Source of the DNA: Alphaproteobacteria bacterium
GTDB taxonomy: Bacteria; Pseudomonadota; Alphaproteobacteria; Micropepsales; Micropepsaceae
Reading direction: 5' to 3'
Length of the DNA: 32,152 nucleotides
NCBI GenBank assembly: GCA_019242395.1
Contig: JAFAVP010000221.1
Span: 1 to 32,152, forward strand
In this document: piece after piece, positions 14,571 to 23,549 of the stretch
Layout of the letters: each line of letters opens with the position of its first letter
Position numbering within the stretch: position 1 is the stretch's first letter
The notes under the pieces: generated by a model
The model's database searches: none
Seen by the model: the letters and a program-made list of their open reading frames with translations, nothing else
Told to the model about the DNA's origin: nothing
Translations under genes and position numbers: made by a program

Positions 14571-15250
14571 CCTTGCACACGTTCGCCGAAAATCGCACTG
14601 CCTACCCGAACGTGGGTCGCACCGAATTTGATGGCGGCCTCGAAATCATCGCTCATCCCCATGCTGAGCAGCGGGAGATCGTGCGCCCGGGCAAGCTTAA
14701 GCAGCAGGGCGAAATGAGGGGCGGGAGAAACGTTCGCGGGCGGGATACACATCAGGCCCTGCACAGGCAGCGAGAGCGAGCGGCAGTACGCTGCAAATTG
14801 AGGCGCGTCTTGCGGCGCAACTCCCGCCTTTTGAGGCTCTTCACCCGTGTTGACCTGAATGAACAATGTGGGCGAACGGCCACTGCGTTCAATTTCCGCT
14901 TTCAGCGCGTCTGCAAGCGTTGGGCGGTCGACAGAGTGAATGGCATCGAAGAGAGCGACGGCTTCGCGCGTTTTGTTACTCTGTAGCGAACCTATAAGGT
15001 GCAACTGCACGTCGGGAAATTCCTTGCGCAACACCGGCCATTTAAGCTTGGCCTCCTGCACACGGCTCTCGGCGAACACGCGGTGTCCGGCCTCCAGCAA
15101 GCGCCGGATCCGGTCTTCCCCCTGAGTCTTCGAAACGGCCACAAGCGTGGTAAACGGAGCAGGTCGAATCGCGGCAGCGCGAGCCTGTTCGATGCGCAGC
15201 TTTACGGCGGCCAGCGCCTCAGCCGGCGAGAATTCAGTTCTGGAGGTCAT
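14567..15250 (-). CDS. yggS: YggS family pyridoxal-phosphate homeostasis protein (PLPBP)
   Basis: A cytoplasmic PLP-binding protein of the alanine-racemase barrel fold with no known catalytic activity, involved in vitamin B6 and amino-acid homeostasis. The 227 residues show PLP lysine Lys41 in VAVSKTQ, FAESRVQEA (FGENRVQE in most relatives), HLIGSLQSNK, the strand HSVDR, FIQVNTG, and the phosphate-binding C-terminus LSMGMSDDFEAAIKFGATHVRVGSAIFG. The only in-frame ATG sits directly against the GTG of the next gene on the other strand, and no Shine-Dalgarno is visible. In many bacteria it is near septum or cell-envelope genes; that is not the case here. Confidence 0.93.
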   Translation of the reverse strand: MTSRTEFSPAEALAAVKLRIEQARAAAIRPAPFTTLVAVSKTQGEDRIRRLLEAGHRVFAESRVQEAKLKWPVLRKEFPDVQLHLIGSLQSNKTREAVALFDAIHSVDRPTLADALKAEIERSGRSPTLFIQVNTGEEPQKAGVAPQDAPQFAAYCRSLSLPVQGLMCIPPANVSPAPHFALLLKLARAHDLPLLSMGMSDDFEAAIKFGATHVRVGSAIFGERVQG

Positions 15251-15874
15251 GTGGAGGCACTCAGAAGAGCAAGGCTAGCAAGAGCGGCCAAGTCGCTCAA
15301 TCGGGGGCACGAGCTGCCTGCCTTCGTACTTCTCACCGACGACGAACGGCTGCCGGACCCCTTGGCAGCCGCGCATGCACTCCCGCGCGGCAGCATGGTC
15401 GTGGTGCGGGCGCGGCAATCCTCCCACCGTGCCAAGCTTGCCCGCGTTCTTCAGCCCGTTGCGCGCGCCCGCGGCTTGGTGTTGCTGATTGCCAACGATC
15501 CGCCATTGGTTGACCGGATCCGGGCCGCAGGCCTGCACCTCCCTGAGTTGAACATGGCTGGCGCGGCGTATTGGCGTGCCCGGCGCCCGCAGTGGTTGAT
15601 AACGGCGGCCGCGCATTCCCTGAATGCCTGTTGTGCGGCGCACCGCTTCCGGGCAGATGCGGTCTTCCTCTCACCGGTGCTTCCGACGAAGAGTCACAGG
15701 GATGGACGAAGCCTGGGTCCACTGAAGGCCCGCAGGATTGCGTCATTGGCCCCACTGCCTGTTTACGCGCTTGGAGGCATAGCAAATCCCAATGCCGGGC
15801 GGCTGGCGGAGTCTCGGTTCATCGGTTTGGCTGCGATCGGCGCGTTGGCGGTGTCGGCGCGTTGCACGAACTGA
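15251..15874 (+). CDS. ThiE/TenI-like thiamine phosphate synthase family protein
   Basis: A 207-residue TIM-barrel protein related to ThiE, which joins the thiazole and pyrimidine halves of thiamine. Visible motifs are LLIANDPPLVDRI (78-90, the ND motif), GLHLPE (94-99), FLSPVLPTKSH (139-149) and the phosphate site VYALGGI (171-177). It lacks the usual GxHLGQxD, since Gln and Asp after HL are replaced by Pro and Glu, so the activity may differ or be lost. No other thiamine gene is near. GTG at 15251 follows GGAGG (15242-15246) by four bases; that ribosome site lies inside the first codons of yggS. The frame is open further upstream but only as antisense to yggS. Confidence 0.75.
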   Translation: MEALRRARLARAAKSLNRGHELPAFVLLTDDERLPDPLAAAHALPRGSMVVVRARQSSHRAKLARVLQPVARARGLVLLIANDPPLVDRIRAAGLHLPELNMAGAAYWRARRPQWLITAAAHSLNACCAAHRFRADAVFLSPVLPTKSHRDGRSLGPLKARRIASLAPLPVYALGGIANPNAGRLAESRFIGLAAIGALAVSARCTN

Positions 15875-15890
15875 AGGCCGCCCCTATAAC
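15862..15890 (+). promoter_or_regulatory. Candidate sigma-70 promoter for the DUF3576-leuS-lptE-holA operon
   Basis: TTGCAC (15862-15867), 17 bases, TATAAC (15885-15890). The -10 matches consensus at five of six positions, the -35 keeps TTG, and the spacing is ideal. It overlaps the end of the ThiE-like gene and would give a leader of about 45 bases before the lipoprotein start. Confidence 0.55.
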
Positions 15891-15942
15891 GCTCGTTTTG
15901 GGGGAAGTTCGAACGTGTTTTTCGATTGGAATCGTGAAGGCT

Positions 15943-16392
15943 ATGCGGATCTCTGCTGTCCTTGTTAGCTGTTGCTGGCTTGCCGCATGCGGCTCCAACG
16001 ATCCCATGGACATCGACGAGACCTCCACCGGGTCGACGGCGATCTCGTCCTCCGCCGGCCACATTACCCTCGGCGTGAACTCCTACCTCTGGCATGCGAC
16101 CCTGGACACACTGTCCTTCATGCCGCTCCATTCAGCGGACCCGTTTGGCGGGGTGATCATCACAGACTGGTATTCTTCACCGAGCGCGTCCAACGAGCGG
16201 ACCCGGGTGACGGCGTATATTCTTGACCGTAGGTTGCGCGCGGACGGTCTGAAGGTGACGGTGTTCCGGCAAACGCAAACCCCACAAGGCTGGGTGGATG
16301 CTGCGGTAAATCCGGAAACGGCCGTGAAGCTCGAGGATGCTATCTTGACTCGCGCGCGCGAGCTCCGGCTTGCAAGCGGCGGTGGAAGTTAG
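15943..16392 (+). CDS. DUF3576 lipoprotein
   Basis: A 149-residue envelope lipoprotein of unknown function, conserved just ahead of leuS in alphaproteobacteria. A short signal peptide ends in the lipobox LAAC with Cys16 as the lipidated residue. The mature part contains the family blocks LGVNSYLWHATLDTLSFMPL, DPFGGVIITDWYSSP and RVTAYILDRRLRADGLKV. The start is ambiguous: GTG at 15934 with GGA three bases before, or ATG at 15943; both give a valid signal sequence. It is followed by leuS after 66 bp, and a good promoter lies upstream. Confidence 0.85.
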   Translation: MRISAVLVSCCWLAACGSNDPMDIDETSTGSTAISSSAGHITLGVNSYLWHATLDTLSFMPLHSADPFGGVIITDWYSSPSASNERTRVTAYILDRRLRADGLKVTVFRQTQTPQGWVDAAVNPETAVKLEDAILTRARELRLASGGGS

Positions 16393-16458
16393 CGCAAGCC
16401 CAAGTTAAAGCTGCTGGCAGACCGTCTTCTGGCCGCGGCGGGCGCGAAGGATTTATGC

Positions 16459-19002
16459 ATGGCGCGCTACAACCCCAAAGAATCGGAACAGCACTGGCAG
16501 TCCGTCTGGACAGAGCGGCAGTGCTTCGCCGCGCAAAACGAGTCGTCGCGGCCCAAATGCTACATCCTTGAAATGTTTCCGTACCCGTCGGGCCGCATCC
16601 ATATGGGCCACGTGCGGAACTACACGATGGGCGATGTGCTGGCGCGCTTCCGGCGCGCGCAAGGCTACAATGTGCTCCACCCCATGGGGTGGGACGCCTT
16701 TGGCCTGCCGGCCGAGAATGCCGCGCGCCAACAGGGTGTGAGCCCGCGCGACTGGACGTACGCCAATATCGGCACGATGCGTCGCGAGCTAAAGCAGATG
16801 GGTCTGGCCATCGATTGGAGCCGCGAGTTCGCAACCTGCGACCCGGATTACTACAAGCACCAGCAGCGGCTCTTCATCGAGTTCTACAAGGCGGGTTTGG
16901 TTTATCGCGCCGAGGCCGATGTCAATTGGGATCCGGTGGACGGCACGGTGCTCGCAAACGAGCAAGTGATCGACGGCCGGGGTTGGCGTTCGGGCGCTAT
17001 TGTGGAGCGTAAGAAGCTCTCGCAGTGGTTCTTCCGCATCACCGCGTGTGCAGACGAATTGCTGGCGGCGTTGGACCGGCTGGACCGCTGGCCGGACAAA
17101 GTACGGCTGATGCAAAAAAATTGGATCGGCCGCTCCGAGGGGTTGAGGGTCACCTTCGATCTTTCGGACAGCACGAAGCTGGATGTTTTCACGACGCGCC
17201 CCGACACCTTGTTCGGCGCAAGTTTCGTTGCGCTATCGCCGGACCATCCGCTCAGCCAACGGCTGGCGGCTGCAGATCCTAAGATCGCGGTGTTCATTGA
17301 GGATTGTCATCGGCTTGGCACCTCGGAAGCTACCATCGAGACGGCGGAGAAGATGGGCTACGACACCGGCATCGCCGCGGCGCATCCCTTCGATCCGCAA
17401 TGGAAGCTGCCGGTGATGATCGCGAATTTTGTGCTGATGGGGTACGGCACTGGCGCGATCTTTGGCTGTCCAGCGCACGATCAGCGTGATCTCGACTTCG
17501 CCCGGAAGTACGGCTTGCCGGTTCTGCCCGTCGTCATCCCAGACGGCGAAGATGCCCAAGGCTTCAAGGTGGGCCAGGAGGCGTATACGGGGCCAGGGCA
17601 CCTAGCCAACTCCCGCTTTCTGGACGGCTTGAGCGTTGAAGATGCGAAGAAGGAGGTCGCCAAGCGGCTTGAGGCTGTGGGCGGCGGCAAGCGCGAAGTG
17701 AACTACCGCTTACGGGACTGGCTGGTTTCACGCCAGCGCCCATGGGGTTGCCCAATCCCAATGATCCGCTGCCGTAACTGCGGATTGCTTCCGGTGGGGG
17801 AGTCCGATCTACCCGTGCTCTTGCCGGAAGAACTTCAGTTCAGCGGCGCGGGAAATCCACTGGATACACACCCCAGCTGGAAACATGTTCGCTGCCCGCA
17901 ATGCGGGCGCGGTGCCGAGCGTGAAACCGACACGTGCGACACCTTTGTGGACTCGGCGTGGTACTTCGCGCGGTTCTGCGATACCGCCGCGAATGGCCCC
18001 GTAAGCCGGAATGCTGCCGATTATTGGCTCCCCGTCGACCAGTATATCGGGGGTGTGGAGCATGCGATCTTGCATCTCCTTTATGCCCGGTTTTTCACGC
18101 GTGGGCTCCACCGCTTCGGATACGCAAACCTCGATGAGCCGTTCGCCGGTTTGTTCACGCAAGGGATGGTTTGCCACGAGACTTACAAAGATGCGGACGG
18201 CCACTGGCGCGCGGTCGAGGAGATCGAGAAGCGCGACGGCAAGGCTTTCCTCAAGGGCAGTGAGACCGAGGTCACCATTGGCCGTTCCGAGGCCATGTCC
18301 AAATCGAAGAAGAACGGCGTGGCGCCGGAAACGATTATCAATTTGTACGGCGCGGACACTATCCGCTGGTTCATGCTTTCGGACTCGCCGCCCGAGCGCG
18401 ATATCGAATGGACCAACGATGGCGCAGAAGCGTGCTTTCGCTTTGTGCAGCGCGTCTGGCGCTTGGTGGAAGACGGGAAGGATTCGCCTGCACCGCCAAC
18501 CCTTCCCGGCAAGGTCGAAGGTCCCGCGCTCGAGTTACGGCGGGCTGCCCATCGCGCGATCGCGGCGGTTACGGAGGACCTCGATAATCTCCGCTTCAAC
18601 CGGGCCGTCGCGCAGATTTATACGCTGGCAAACGTGATCGCCAGCGCAACGGCGGCGGCCAGTCCGGTCCGCCGCGAAGCACTTGAAATTTTGGCACAGA
18701 TGATTGCGCCGATGATGCCGCATCTGGCGGAGAGTTGCTGGCAGGTGCTCGGGCATCGGTCGTTGATCGCCGACGCGGCGTGGCCGCAAGCCGATCCTGA
18801 TCTGGTCCGCGAAGACACCGTGACTATGGCAGTCCAGGTGAACGGGAAGCTGCGGGGCACCATAGAAATTGCGCGAGGCTCCGAAAAGGCTGTGGCGGAA
18901 TCGGTAGCGCTCTCACTGGAGCCGGTCGCGCGCGCTCTGGAAGGCAAGCCGCCGAAGCGGGTGATCGTCGTTCCCGACCGAATTGTGAACATCGTGGCAT
19001 GA
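16459..19002 (+). CDS. leuS: Leucyl-tRNA synthetase
   Basis: Charges tRNA-Leu with leucine, with an editing domain that removes mis-charged amino acids. It has 847 residues, close to the family norm. The class I HIGH motif is HMGH at 48-51 in [16 protein letters not shown]. The editing domain contains [10 protein letters not shown]. Two CxxC pairs (CRNC and CPQC) and [15 protein letters not shown] form the usual insertion. The second signature is AMSKSKKNG (613-617 for MSKSK); Ala replaces the first Lys of the canonical KMSKS. The anticodon-binding and C-terminal domains follow, ending VNGKLRGTI...[23 protein letters not shown] lies a few bases before the ATG. Its TGA overlaps the ATG of lptE. 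Confidence 0.97.
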   Translation: MARYNPKESEQHWQSVWTERQCFAAQNESSRPKCYILEMFPYPSGRIHMGHVRNYTMGDVLARFRRAQGYNVLHPMGWDAFGLPAENAARQQGVSPRDWTYANIGTMRRELKQMGLAIDWSREFATCDPDYYKHQQRLFIEFYKAGLVYRAEADVNWDPVDGTVLANEQVIDGRGWRSGAIVERKKLSQWFFRITACADELLAALDRLDRWPDKVRLMQKNWIGRSEGLRVTFDLSDSTKLDVFTTRPDTLFGASFVALSPDHPLSQRLAAADPKIAVFIEDCHRLGTSEATIETAEKMGYDTGIAAAHPFDPQWKLPVMIANFVLMGYGTGAIFGCPAHDQRDLDFARKYGLPVLPVVIPDGEDAQGFKVGQEAYTGPGHLANSRFLDGLSVEDAKKEVAKRLEAVGGGKREVNYRLRDWLVSRQRPWGCPIPMIRCRNCGLLPVGESDLPVLLPEELQFSGAGNPLDTHPSWKHVRCPQCGRGAERETDTCDTFVDSAWYFARFCDTAANGPVSRNAADYWLPVDQYIGGVEHAILHLLYARFFTRGLHRFGYANLDEPFAGLFTQGMVCHETYKDADGHWRAVEEIEKRDGKAFLKGSETEVTIGRSEAMSKSKKNGVAPETIINLYGADTIRWFMLSDSPPERDIEWTNDGAEACFRFVQRVWRLVEDGKDSPAPPTLPGKVEGPALELRRAAHRAIAAVTEDLDNLRFNRAVAQIYTLANVIASATAAASPVRREALEILAQMIAPMMPHLAESCWQVLGHRSLIADAAWPQADPDLVREDTVTMAVQVNGKLRGTIEIARGSEKAVAESVALSLEPVARALEGKPPKRVIVVPDRIVNIVA

Positions 19003-19592
19003 GTCCGCAGCCGGAAACCGGAGTTCGGAAGCCGGCTCACCGGCTTGTTTCGACGGGTAGGTTGCGAATGTTTGCAGCAATGCTTCTTCCAGCAGCGACA
19101 AGCGCGTGCGGCTTCCATCCTCTTTATGGCGAGATGGACGGTCGCCCGGGCGCGCAGGCCGTGTTCGCGGCAGTTTATGTCCCACCGATCGAGCTGGAAA
19201 ATGCAGGCTACGAAGTTCGCAATGACTTGCTCGATCTGTTGCATGCGACGTCTCAGCCACAAGGCGCATTGTACGACTTGCAGGTGAACCTTGCCGATCA
19301 CAGCGAGGGAGTCGGCATCCAGAGCGAGACGATCGGGAATGTGAAGGAAGTGGAGATCACGCGGTACAACTACACGCTGAGCGCTGCCTATTCAGTGGTC
19401 GACCGCAAGACACGGCAGGTGGTTACAAAGGGCACTGCCAACTCGCTCTCGGCATACGACGTGGTTGCTTCTCCCTACGCAACCCTCGTCGCCCAGCAGG
19501 ACGCGCAGGCACGAACCGCACAGGATATTGCGCGGCAGATCCAGATGCGGCTGGCAGTCTTCTTCGCACAACCGGCGGCGGCTTCGAAGTGA
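18999..19592 (+). CDS. lptE: LPS assembly lipoprotein LptE
   Basis: LptE is the outer-membrane lipoprotein that plugs LptD in lipopolysaccharide insertion. The signal sequence ends at Cys37 in [11 protein letters not shown]; the CGFxPLYG start of the mature protein is diagnostic. Conserved strands follow ([33 protein letters not shown]), ending with the [18 protein letters not shown] helix. The signal has a long basic N-region; a second ATG at residue 24 would give a standard short signal. The ATG overlaps the leuS stop (ATGA), and its own stop overlaps the holA start. The leuS-lptE-holA order is conserved in proteobacteria. Confidence 0.93.
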   Translation: MSPQPETGVRKPAHRLVSTGRLRMFAAMLLPAATSACGFHPLYGEMDGRPGAQAVFAAVYVPPIELENAGYEVRNDLLDLLHATSQPQGALYDLQVNLADHSEGVGIQSETIGNVKEVEITRYNYTLSAAYSVVDRKTRQVVTKGTANSLSAYDVVASPYATLVAQQDAQARTAQDIARQIQMRLAVFFAQPAAASK

Positions 19593-20614
19593 TCGTCAAG
19601 TCAGGTGAGGCGGACCGTTTCGTCGAGCATCCTCCCGAGACGCTTGTGGCAGCGCTTGTCTTTGGTCCGGATCAGGGTCTCGTGCGTGAGCGCGCCGACA
19701 CGCTTGCCAAATCCGTGGTGCCACATCTGAAGGATCCCTTCCGTGTGGCAGAAATGGAAGAAGAGGTGTTGGCAGCGGATAACGCGCGGCTTTTCGATGA
19801 AGCGGGCGCCATATCCATGGTGGGTGGCCGGCGCGTAATCCGGCTTCGCAGTGCTGGGAACGGGCTTTCCAAGCTTTTCGAGCTGTTCCTCCGGAATCCA
19901 AAAGGTGACGCGCTGGTGGTGATTGAGGGTGGCGACCTGGCGAAAAGCGCGAGCCTGCGAAGGGTTTTCGAGGGTGCGAAAAATGCAGCCGCCATTCAAT
20001 GTTACGCCGATACTCTGCAAGCGCTCTCACAGCTGGTGCGGAATGCTTTCAAGGCCGACGGCCTCTCGATCGACGACGATGCGCTCCAAGAGATTGTTGG
20101 CCGCCTGGGTTCGGATCGTGGAACAACGCGGCGGGAGATCGAAAAGGTCGTGCTGTACGCGCGTGGCGAAAAACGGATCGCGGCGGAACATGTGCGCGCG
20201 ATCATGGGCGATGACGCCGATACGCGGGCTGAGGCAGTGTGCGACGCGGCCGGTGAGGGGGACCTGCAGGGGCTGGACCTGGCTTTAGAACGCGTGAGAT
20301 TGGCCGGCATATCTGGAGTTGCTATTCTCCGTACCGCGCTGCCGCACTTTCAACGGCTCTTGATCGCCAAAGCTCAGGCCGAAATGGGAGAATCTGTCGA
20401 TTCTTTAATCCGCCGTCAGCGCCCGCCCCTTCATTTCTCCCGGACCGATTCCTTCAAGGCGCAGGTCGCCCGCTGGACCTCAGAGAAGCTGGCCGGTGCG
20501 CTTGACCTGTTGTTTGAGGCCGAGGCGCTGTGCAAGACCACGCACGTGCCCGCAGAGCTTGTCTGCGCGCGGACGATGTTCAGCGTCGCTGCGATGGTTC
20601 GTGGGCCGCGCTAA
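19589..20614 (+). CDS. holA: DNA polymerase III delta subunit
   Basis: The delta subunit opens the beta clamp within the clamp-loader complex. The 341-residue protein begins with the AAA+-like domain: LVFGPDQGLVRERADTL (23-39) matches the family GxDxxLxxE block. Then come ALVVIEGGDLAKSASLRRVFE, the conserved ADTLQALSQLVRNAF and LQEIVGRLGSDRGTTRREIEKVVLYA. The C-terminal helical domain includes LRTALPHFQRLL and ARWTSEKLAGALDLLFEAEALCKTT. The start is GTG in a GTGA overlap with the lptE stop. It is the last gene of the operon; no terminator hairpin is apparent in the following 77 bp. Confidence 0.92.
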   Translation: MIVKSGEADRFVEHPPETLVAALVFGPDQGLVRERADTLAKSVVPHLKDPFRVAEMEEEVLAADNARLFDEAGAISMVGGRRVIRLRSAGNGLSKLFELFLRNPKGDALVVIEGGDLAKSASLRRVFEGAKNAAAIQCYADTLQALSQLVRNAFKADGLSIDDDALQEIVGRLGSDRGTTRREIEKVVLYARGEKRIAAEHVRAIMGDDADTRAEAVCDAAGEGDLQGLDLALERVRLAGISGVAILRTALPHFQRLLIAKAQAEMGESVDSLIRRQRPPLHFSRTDSFKAQVARWTSEKLAGALDLLFEAEALCKTTHVPAELVCARTMFSVAAMVRGPR

Positions 20615-20691
20615 CCCGCCTGCTGATCGGCCGTTGTGTACCTGGAGGACCACATTGCGCTATATAGCCGGGCCAGACCTCAGGAGTTCTT

Positions 20692-21867
20692 ATGGCGAAG
20701 GGTGAGCGCAAACGGCGCAGGCAACAAGGTGGGCAGGAAGGAATGTCCCCTGAGCAAGCTGATTTCGCACAGGATGAGTCCGGCGCGGCCGCGACCCTGA
20801 AAGAGCGGACGGGCCTGGAAGCATCAGCTCCACCCGGGCCAGAACCAATACTTTCCCAGTCATCTGTACAGCCCACATCCACCTCAGCGGCAGCGGCTTC
20901 AGCTCCTAACGGCGGCGGTTCAGAAACTGAAATGCCCGGCACGCAGCGGCCTATCGCGCTTGCCGAGATTTTGGCCAGACCGCGCACAGCCCCCAGGCCT
21001 GCCAATCAGCGGACCCCTCGGAAAGCCTCCTTAGCCCAGGGCGGCGTGCAAGATGCAACACGCGAACCCCAGGTCCAAACGCCCGAGTCATCGCCCCCCG
21101 CTGCTCCCTTTTCAAAGCCGGCACACGATCCGTTTTTTGCTTCCCCTTCCGAAGGGTTCTCGGCCGAAGCTCCCCACGCGGTCGAGCAGTCGCCTGCACA
21201 TCATGGCGAGAAGGCGCCGGATGCCTTGCCGCAGTTTAGCGCGCCCGCATTTCCGGCTGTGACTGCTACTGGTGTACCCCGCCGAAGAAACGACTCGGTG
21301 CTTCTGGCGCTTCTATTGGTTGTCCTGGTTGTGCTCGCGATCGACACCTATTTCACGCTGCGGCTGAACGGCCTCTCCGATCGGCTCACGTCTGTGGCAT
21401 CCAGCATGGCGGCCGGTTCCAGCGCGCCGGCTCCAGGCGAGCGTCCTTGGGTTGGCGTCGATAGTGTCAAGACCGCGCCGTTCGCCAATGGGGGACAGCC
21501 TGTCACGACGGTCCACATCGTGAATAGCGGCCATGAGCCGGCATACGATCTGCGCTCCAACACGGTGGGCAGCTTGCGATCCGCCACCACACCTTCCCCG
21601 GAAGTTCCGGGGCAGAAGGGGCCGCTGGCCACGACAGGGCTTCTTCTACCTAACACCGGCGGGAATCTGACGTTCTTCGCCAACACTCGGGCGTTGACCG
21701 CGGACGAGGCGAACAACGTGCGCTCAGGCCAATATGTGCTGTGGCTTGCGGGCCGCCTTGATTATCAGGACTCCAAAGGCCACCCGCACCTCACCACTTT
21801 CCGCTACCGTTACGATCCCGGCATGGGAAGCTTCATTGCGGCGCCGAACGGGAATGTCGCCAACTGA
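20692..21867 (+). CDS. Hypothetical membrane-anchored protein with disordered N-half and periplasmic domain
   Basis: I do not recognise a named family. Residues 1-195 are basic at the start (KGERKRRRQQ) then Pro/Ala/Ser/Gln-rich and probably disordered in the cytoplasm. RRR (197-199) precedes a single membrane helix (203-222). The periplasmic part (225-391) looks like a beta-sandwich: RPWVGVDSV, VTTVHIVNSGHEPAYDL, FFANTRALT and YVLWLAGRLDYQD resemble uncharacterised RAWVG-type domains in soil bacteria. AGGAG (20682-20686) is five bases before the ATG. It is transcribed alone between holA and the convergent hemD, 12 bp from the latter. It has no long coiled coil, which separates it from the mitofilin-like gene often found beside hemD. 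Confidence 0.7.
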   Translation: MAKGERKRRRQQGGQEGMSPEQADFAQDESGAAATLKERTGLEASAPPGPEPILSQSSVQPTSTSAAAASAPNGGGSETEMPGTQRPIALAEILARPRTAPRPANQRTPRKASLAQGGVQDATREPQVQTPESSPPAAPFSKPAHDPFFASPSEGFSAEAPHAVEQSPAHHGEKAPDALPQFSAPAFPAVTATGVPRRRNDSVLLALLLVVLVVLAIDTYFTLRLNGLSDRLTSVASSMAAGSSAPAPGERPWVGVDSVKTAPFANGGQPVTTVHIVNSGHEPAYDLRSNTVGSLRSATTPSPEVPGQKGPLATTGLLLPNTGGNLTFFANTRALTADEANNVRSGQYVLWLAGRLDYQDSKGHPHLTTFRYRYDPGMGSFIAAPNGNVAN

Positions 21868-21879
21868 CCATGCAGCGGC

Positions 21880-22581
21880 CTAAGAGAGAAGCTCCAGCAT
21901 GGCCGCGTAGTGCGGCGCCGAGGCGACGCGGATCTGTGCAAGCCCCAGTGCACGTACCGGCTCGGCCGCCGCTTGGCTGATGCACACCGCTCTCACGCCG
22001 GAAATCGCGTTCGACAATTCTGCCTGACGTATCTGCGCCGCGAACAGACACGCACCACGCCTCGAAAAGAGCAATACCGCGTCCATCCTCTTCGAGCGAA
22101 AGGTGGCGAGAGCATCCTCGCTGAAACCCTCCACCGGGAACGCTTCGTAGACGATCTCTGTTCTTGTCGTGAACCCGTGCTGCGACAGCTCCAACATTAG
22201 ACCGGCATTGTGCTGACGTCCCGCAACGTGCAGCAATCCGCCATCTTCCGGATGCAACCGTTCCAAAGCGTATTCGGCGAGATGATGGGCATCTCCGCCG
22301 GCAGATTTTGTGTTGGAGAAGCCCGCCGCTCTGGCGATAGCTAAAGTCTGAGTGCCCACCGTGAAAACGGGCAGGTGACGCTGCACCGTCCGCCGCGCGA
22401 GCCCCCGGATACCATTGGCACTTGTCGCGAGGATCGCCTGCATGCCCTCGAGCGGGATTTCCGGTCCCTCAAGAAATCGAATATCTGTAAGTGGAGAAAT
22501 GACCGCCTCGTGGCCGCATGCACGCAGTATGGCCGCCGTGCGCTCCGCGTCTTCTCGCGGGCGGGTCACCAGAACGCGCAT
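21880..22581 (-). CDS. hemD: Uroporphyrinogen-III synthase
   Basis: HemD cyclises hydroxymethylbilane to uroporphyrinogen III in haem and sirohaem synthesis. The family diverges strongly, so recognition rests on overall pattern and position: VLVTRPREDAERTAAILRACGHE at the N-terminus, AILATSANGIRGL, PVFTVGTQTLAIARAAGF and AGGDAHHLAEYAL, then the second domain with LHVAGRQHNAGL, YEAFPVEGFS and DAVLLFSRRGACLF, and near the end VCISQAAAEPVRALG. The length of 233 residues is normal. It starts one base after the hemC stop, so the two are translationally coupled. Confidence 0.9.
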   Translation of the reverse strand: MRVLVTRPREDAERTAAILRACGHEAVISPLTDIRFLEGPEIPLEGMQAILATSANGIRGLARRTVQRHLPVFTVGTQTLAIARAAGFSNTKSAGGDAHHLAEYALERLHPEDGGLLHVAGRQHNAGLMLELSQHGFTTRTEIVYEAFPVEGFSEDALATFRSKRMDAVLLFSRRGACLFAAQIRQAELSNAISGVRAVCISQAAAEPVRALGLAQIRVASAPHYAAMLELLS

Positions 22582-22582
22582 T

Positions 22583-23503
22583 TCACCGGGCGAGCCATTG
22601 TTCTGCGCGCGGCTTGAGCTTCAGGCCAGCCTCCATGCCAAGAGCGGCAGCCTCGGAGCTTGCGTCGCCGCTCAGAACGCGCTCAAGCGTAACCTCCGCA
22701 GCGCCGCTCCCGTCCGGCGCGATGACTTCCCCTCGCATGCGGAGTATCCCGCCCACGAATTGTGCGAAGCCGGCAATCGGGCTCATACAGGAACCATCGA
22801 GCGCGGCCTGAAAGGCGCGCTCGCACGTCAGGCAAATGGCGGCCGTCCCGTCATTGAGATTCCGTACCACGCTCGCATGTTCGGAGTTGCTGCGCATTTC
22901 TATCCCAATTGCACCCTGAGACAGCGCCGGCGGCCATTCCGCTAGCGGCAAGACAGATGTCGCGCGAGACTCAATTCCGAGGCGCTTTAGTCCGGCAAAG
23001 GCCAGGATGACGGCATCGACTTCGCCGCAATCCAGCTTCGCGAGCCGGGTATCCACGTTGCCGCGCAAGGAGACGATCTCAAGGTCCGCACGTGCGCGCG
23101 CCACTTGCGCCTGCCGTCGTACCGAGCTCGTGCCGACGCGTGCCCCGGATGCAAGATCGGCCAAGCAAGCGCCATGGTGCGAGACAAAAGCATCCCGGAT
23201 ATCTTCCCGTGGAAGCAGCGCGGCAATCTCCAAGCCTGGGGGCAGCACAACGGGAACGTCCTTCATGGAGTGCACGGCCATATCTATATCGTTCCGGAGC
23301 AAGGCGTCTTCGAGTTCCTTGGTGAACAGCCCCTTCCCGCCCACGGCAGCAAGCGGCCTGTCTTGGATGCGGTCACCGCTCGTTTTCACCGGAACCAGTT
23401 CGCAGCCAATATCGAGTCGCGACAGTGCTTCGCGCACGATGGAAGCTTGGGCGAGCGCCAGCGGGGAGCCGCGCGTACCAAGGCGAAGAATACTTTTCGG
23501 CAT
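22583..23503 (-). CDS. hemC: Porphobilinogen deaminase (hydroxymethylbilane synthase)
   Basis: HemC polymerises four porphobilinogens into hydroxymethylbilane in the cytoplasm. The 306-residue enzyme shows LRLGTRGSPLALAQA (6-20), VGGKGLFTKELEDALL (54-69) and AVHSMKDVP with the catalytic Asp82. Substrate-binding arginines are in GTSSVRRQAQ (124-133) and LRGNVDTRL (146-154). The dipyrromethane cofactor is attached at Cys239 in DGSCMSPIAGFA. The ATG at 23503 is 46 bp from the divergent tsaD start, an arrangement common in alphaproteobacteria. hemD follows directly. Confidence 0.96.
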   Translation of the reverse strand: MPKSILRLGTRGSPLALAQASIVREALSRLDIGCELVPVKTSGDRIQDRPLAAVGGKGLFTKELEDALLRNDIDMAVHSMKDVPVVLPPGLEIAALLPREDIRDAFVSHHGACLADLASGARVGTSSVRRQAQVARARADLEIVSLRGNVDTRLAKLDCGEVDAVILAFAGLKRLGIESRATSVLPLAEWPPALSQGAIGIEMRSNSEHASVVRNLNDGTAAICLTCERAFQAALDGSCMSPIAGFAQFVGGILRMRGEVIAPDGSGAAEVTLERVLSGDASSEAAALGMEAGLKLKPRAEQWLAR

Positions 23504-23549
23504 GCTGAATCTGCGCTAGTCCGCCAGGGACTTTAGCACAGCCGAGAAA

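Noticed and set aside
20634-20666. Promoter with TTGTGT and TATATA before the membrane-anchored hypothetical gene
   Set aside because: The spacing is 21 bases, too long for a sigma-70 promoter; TATATA alone is not enough.
20692-21867. Mitofilin/Mic60-like protein, as often found next to hemD
   Set aside because: There is no long coiled coil or C-terminal mitofilin pattern after the helix, and the gene converges on hemD rather than following it.
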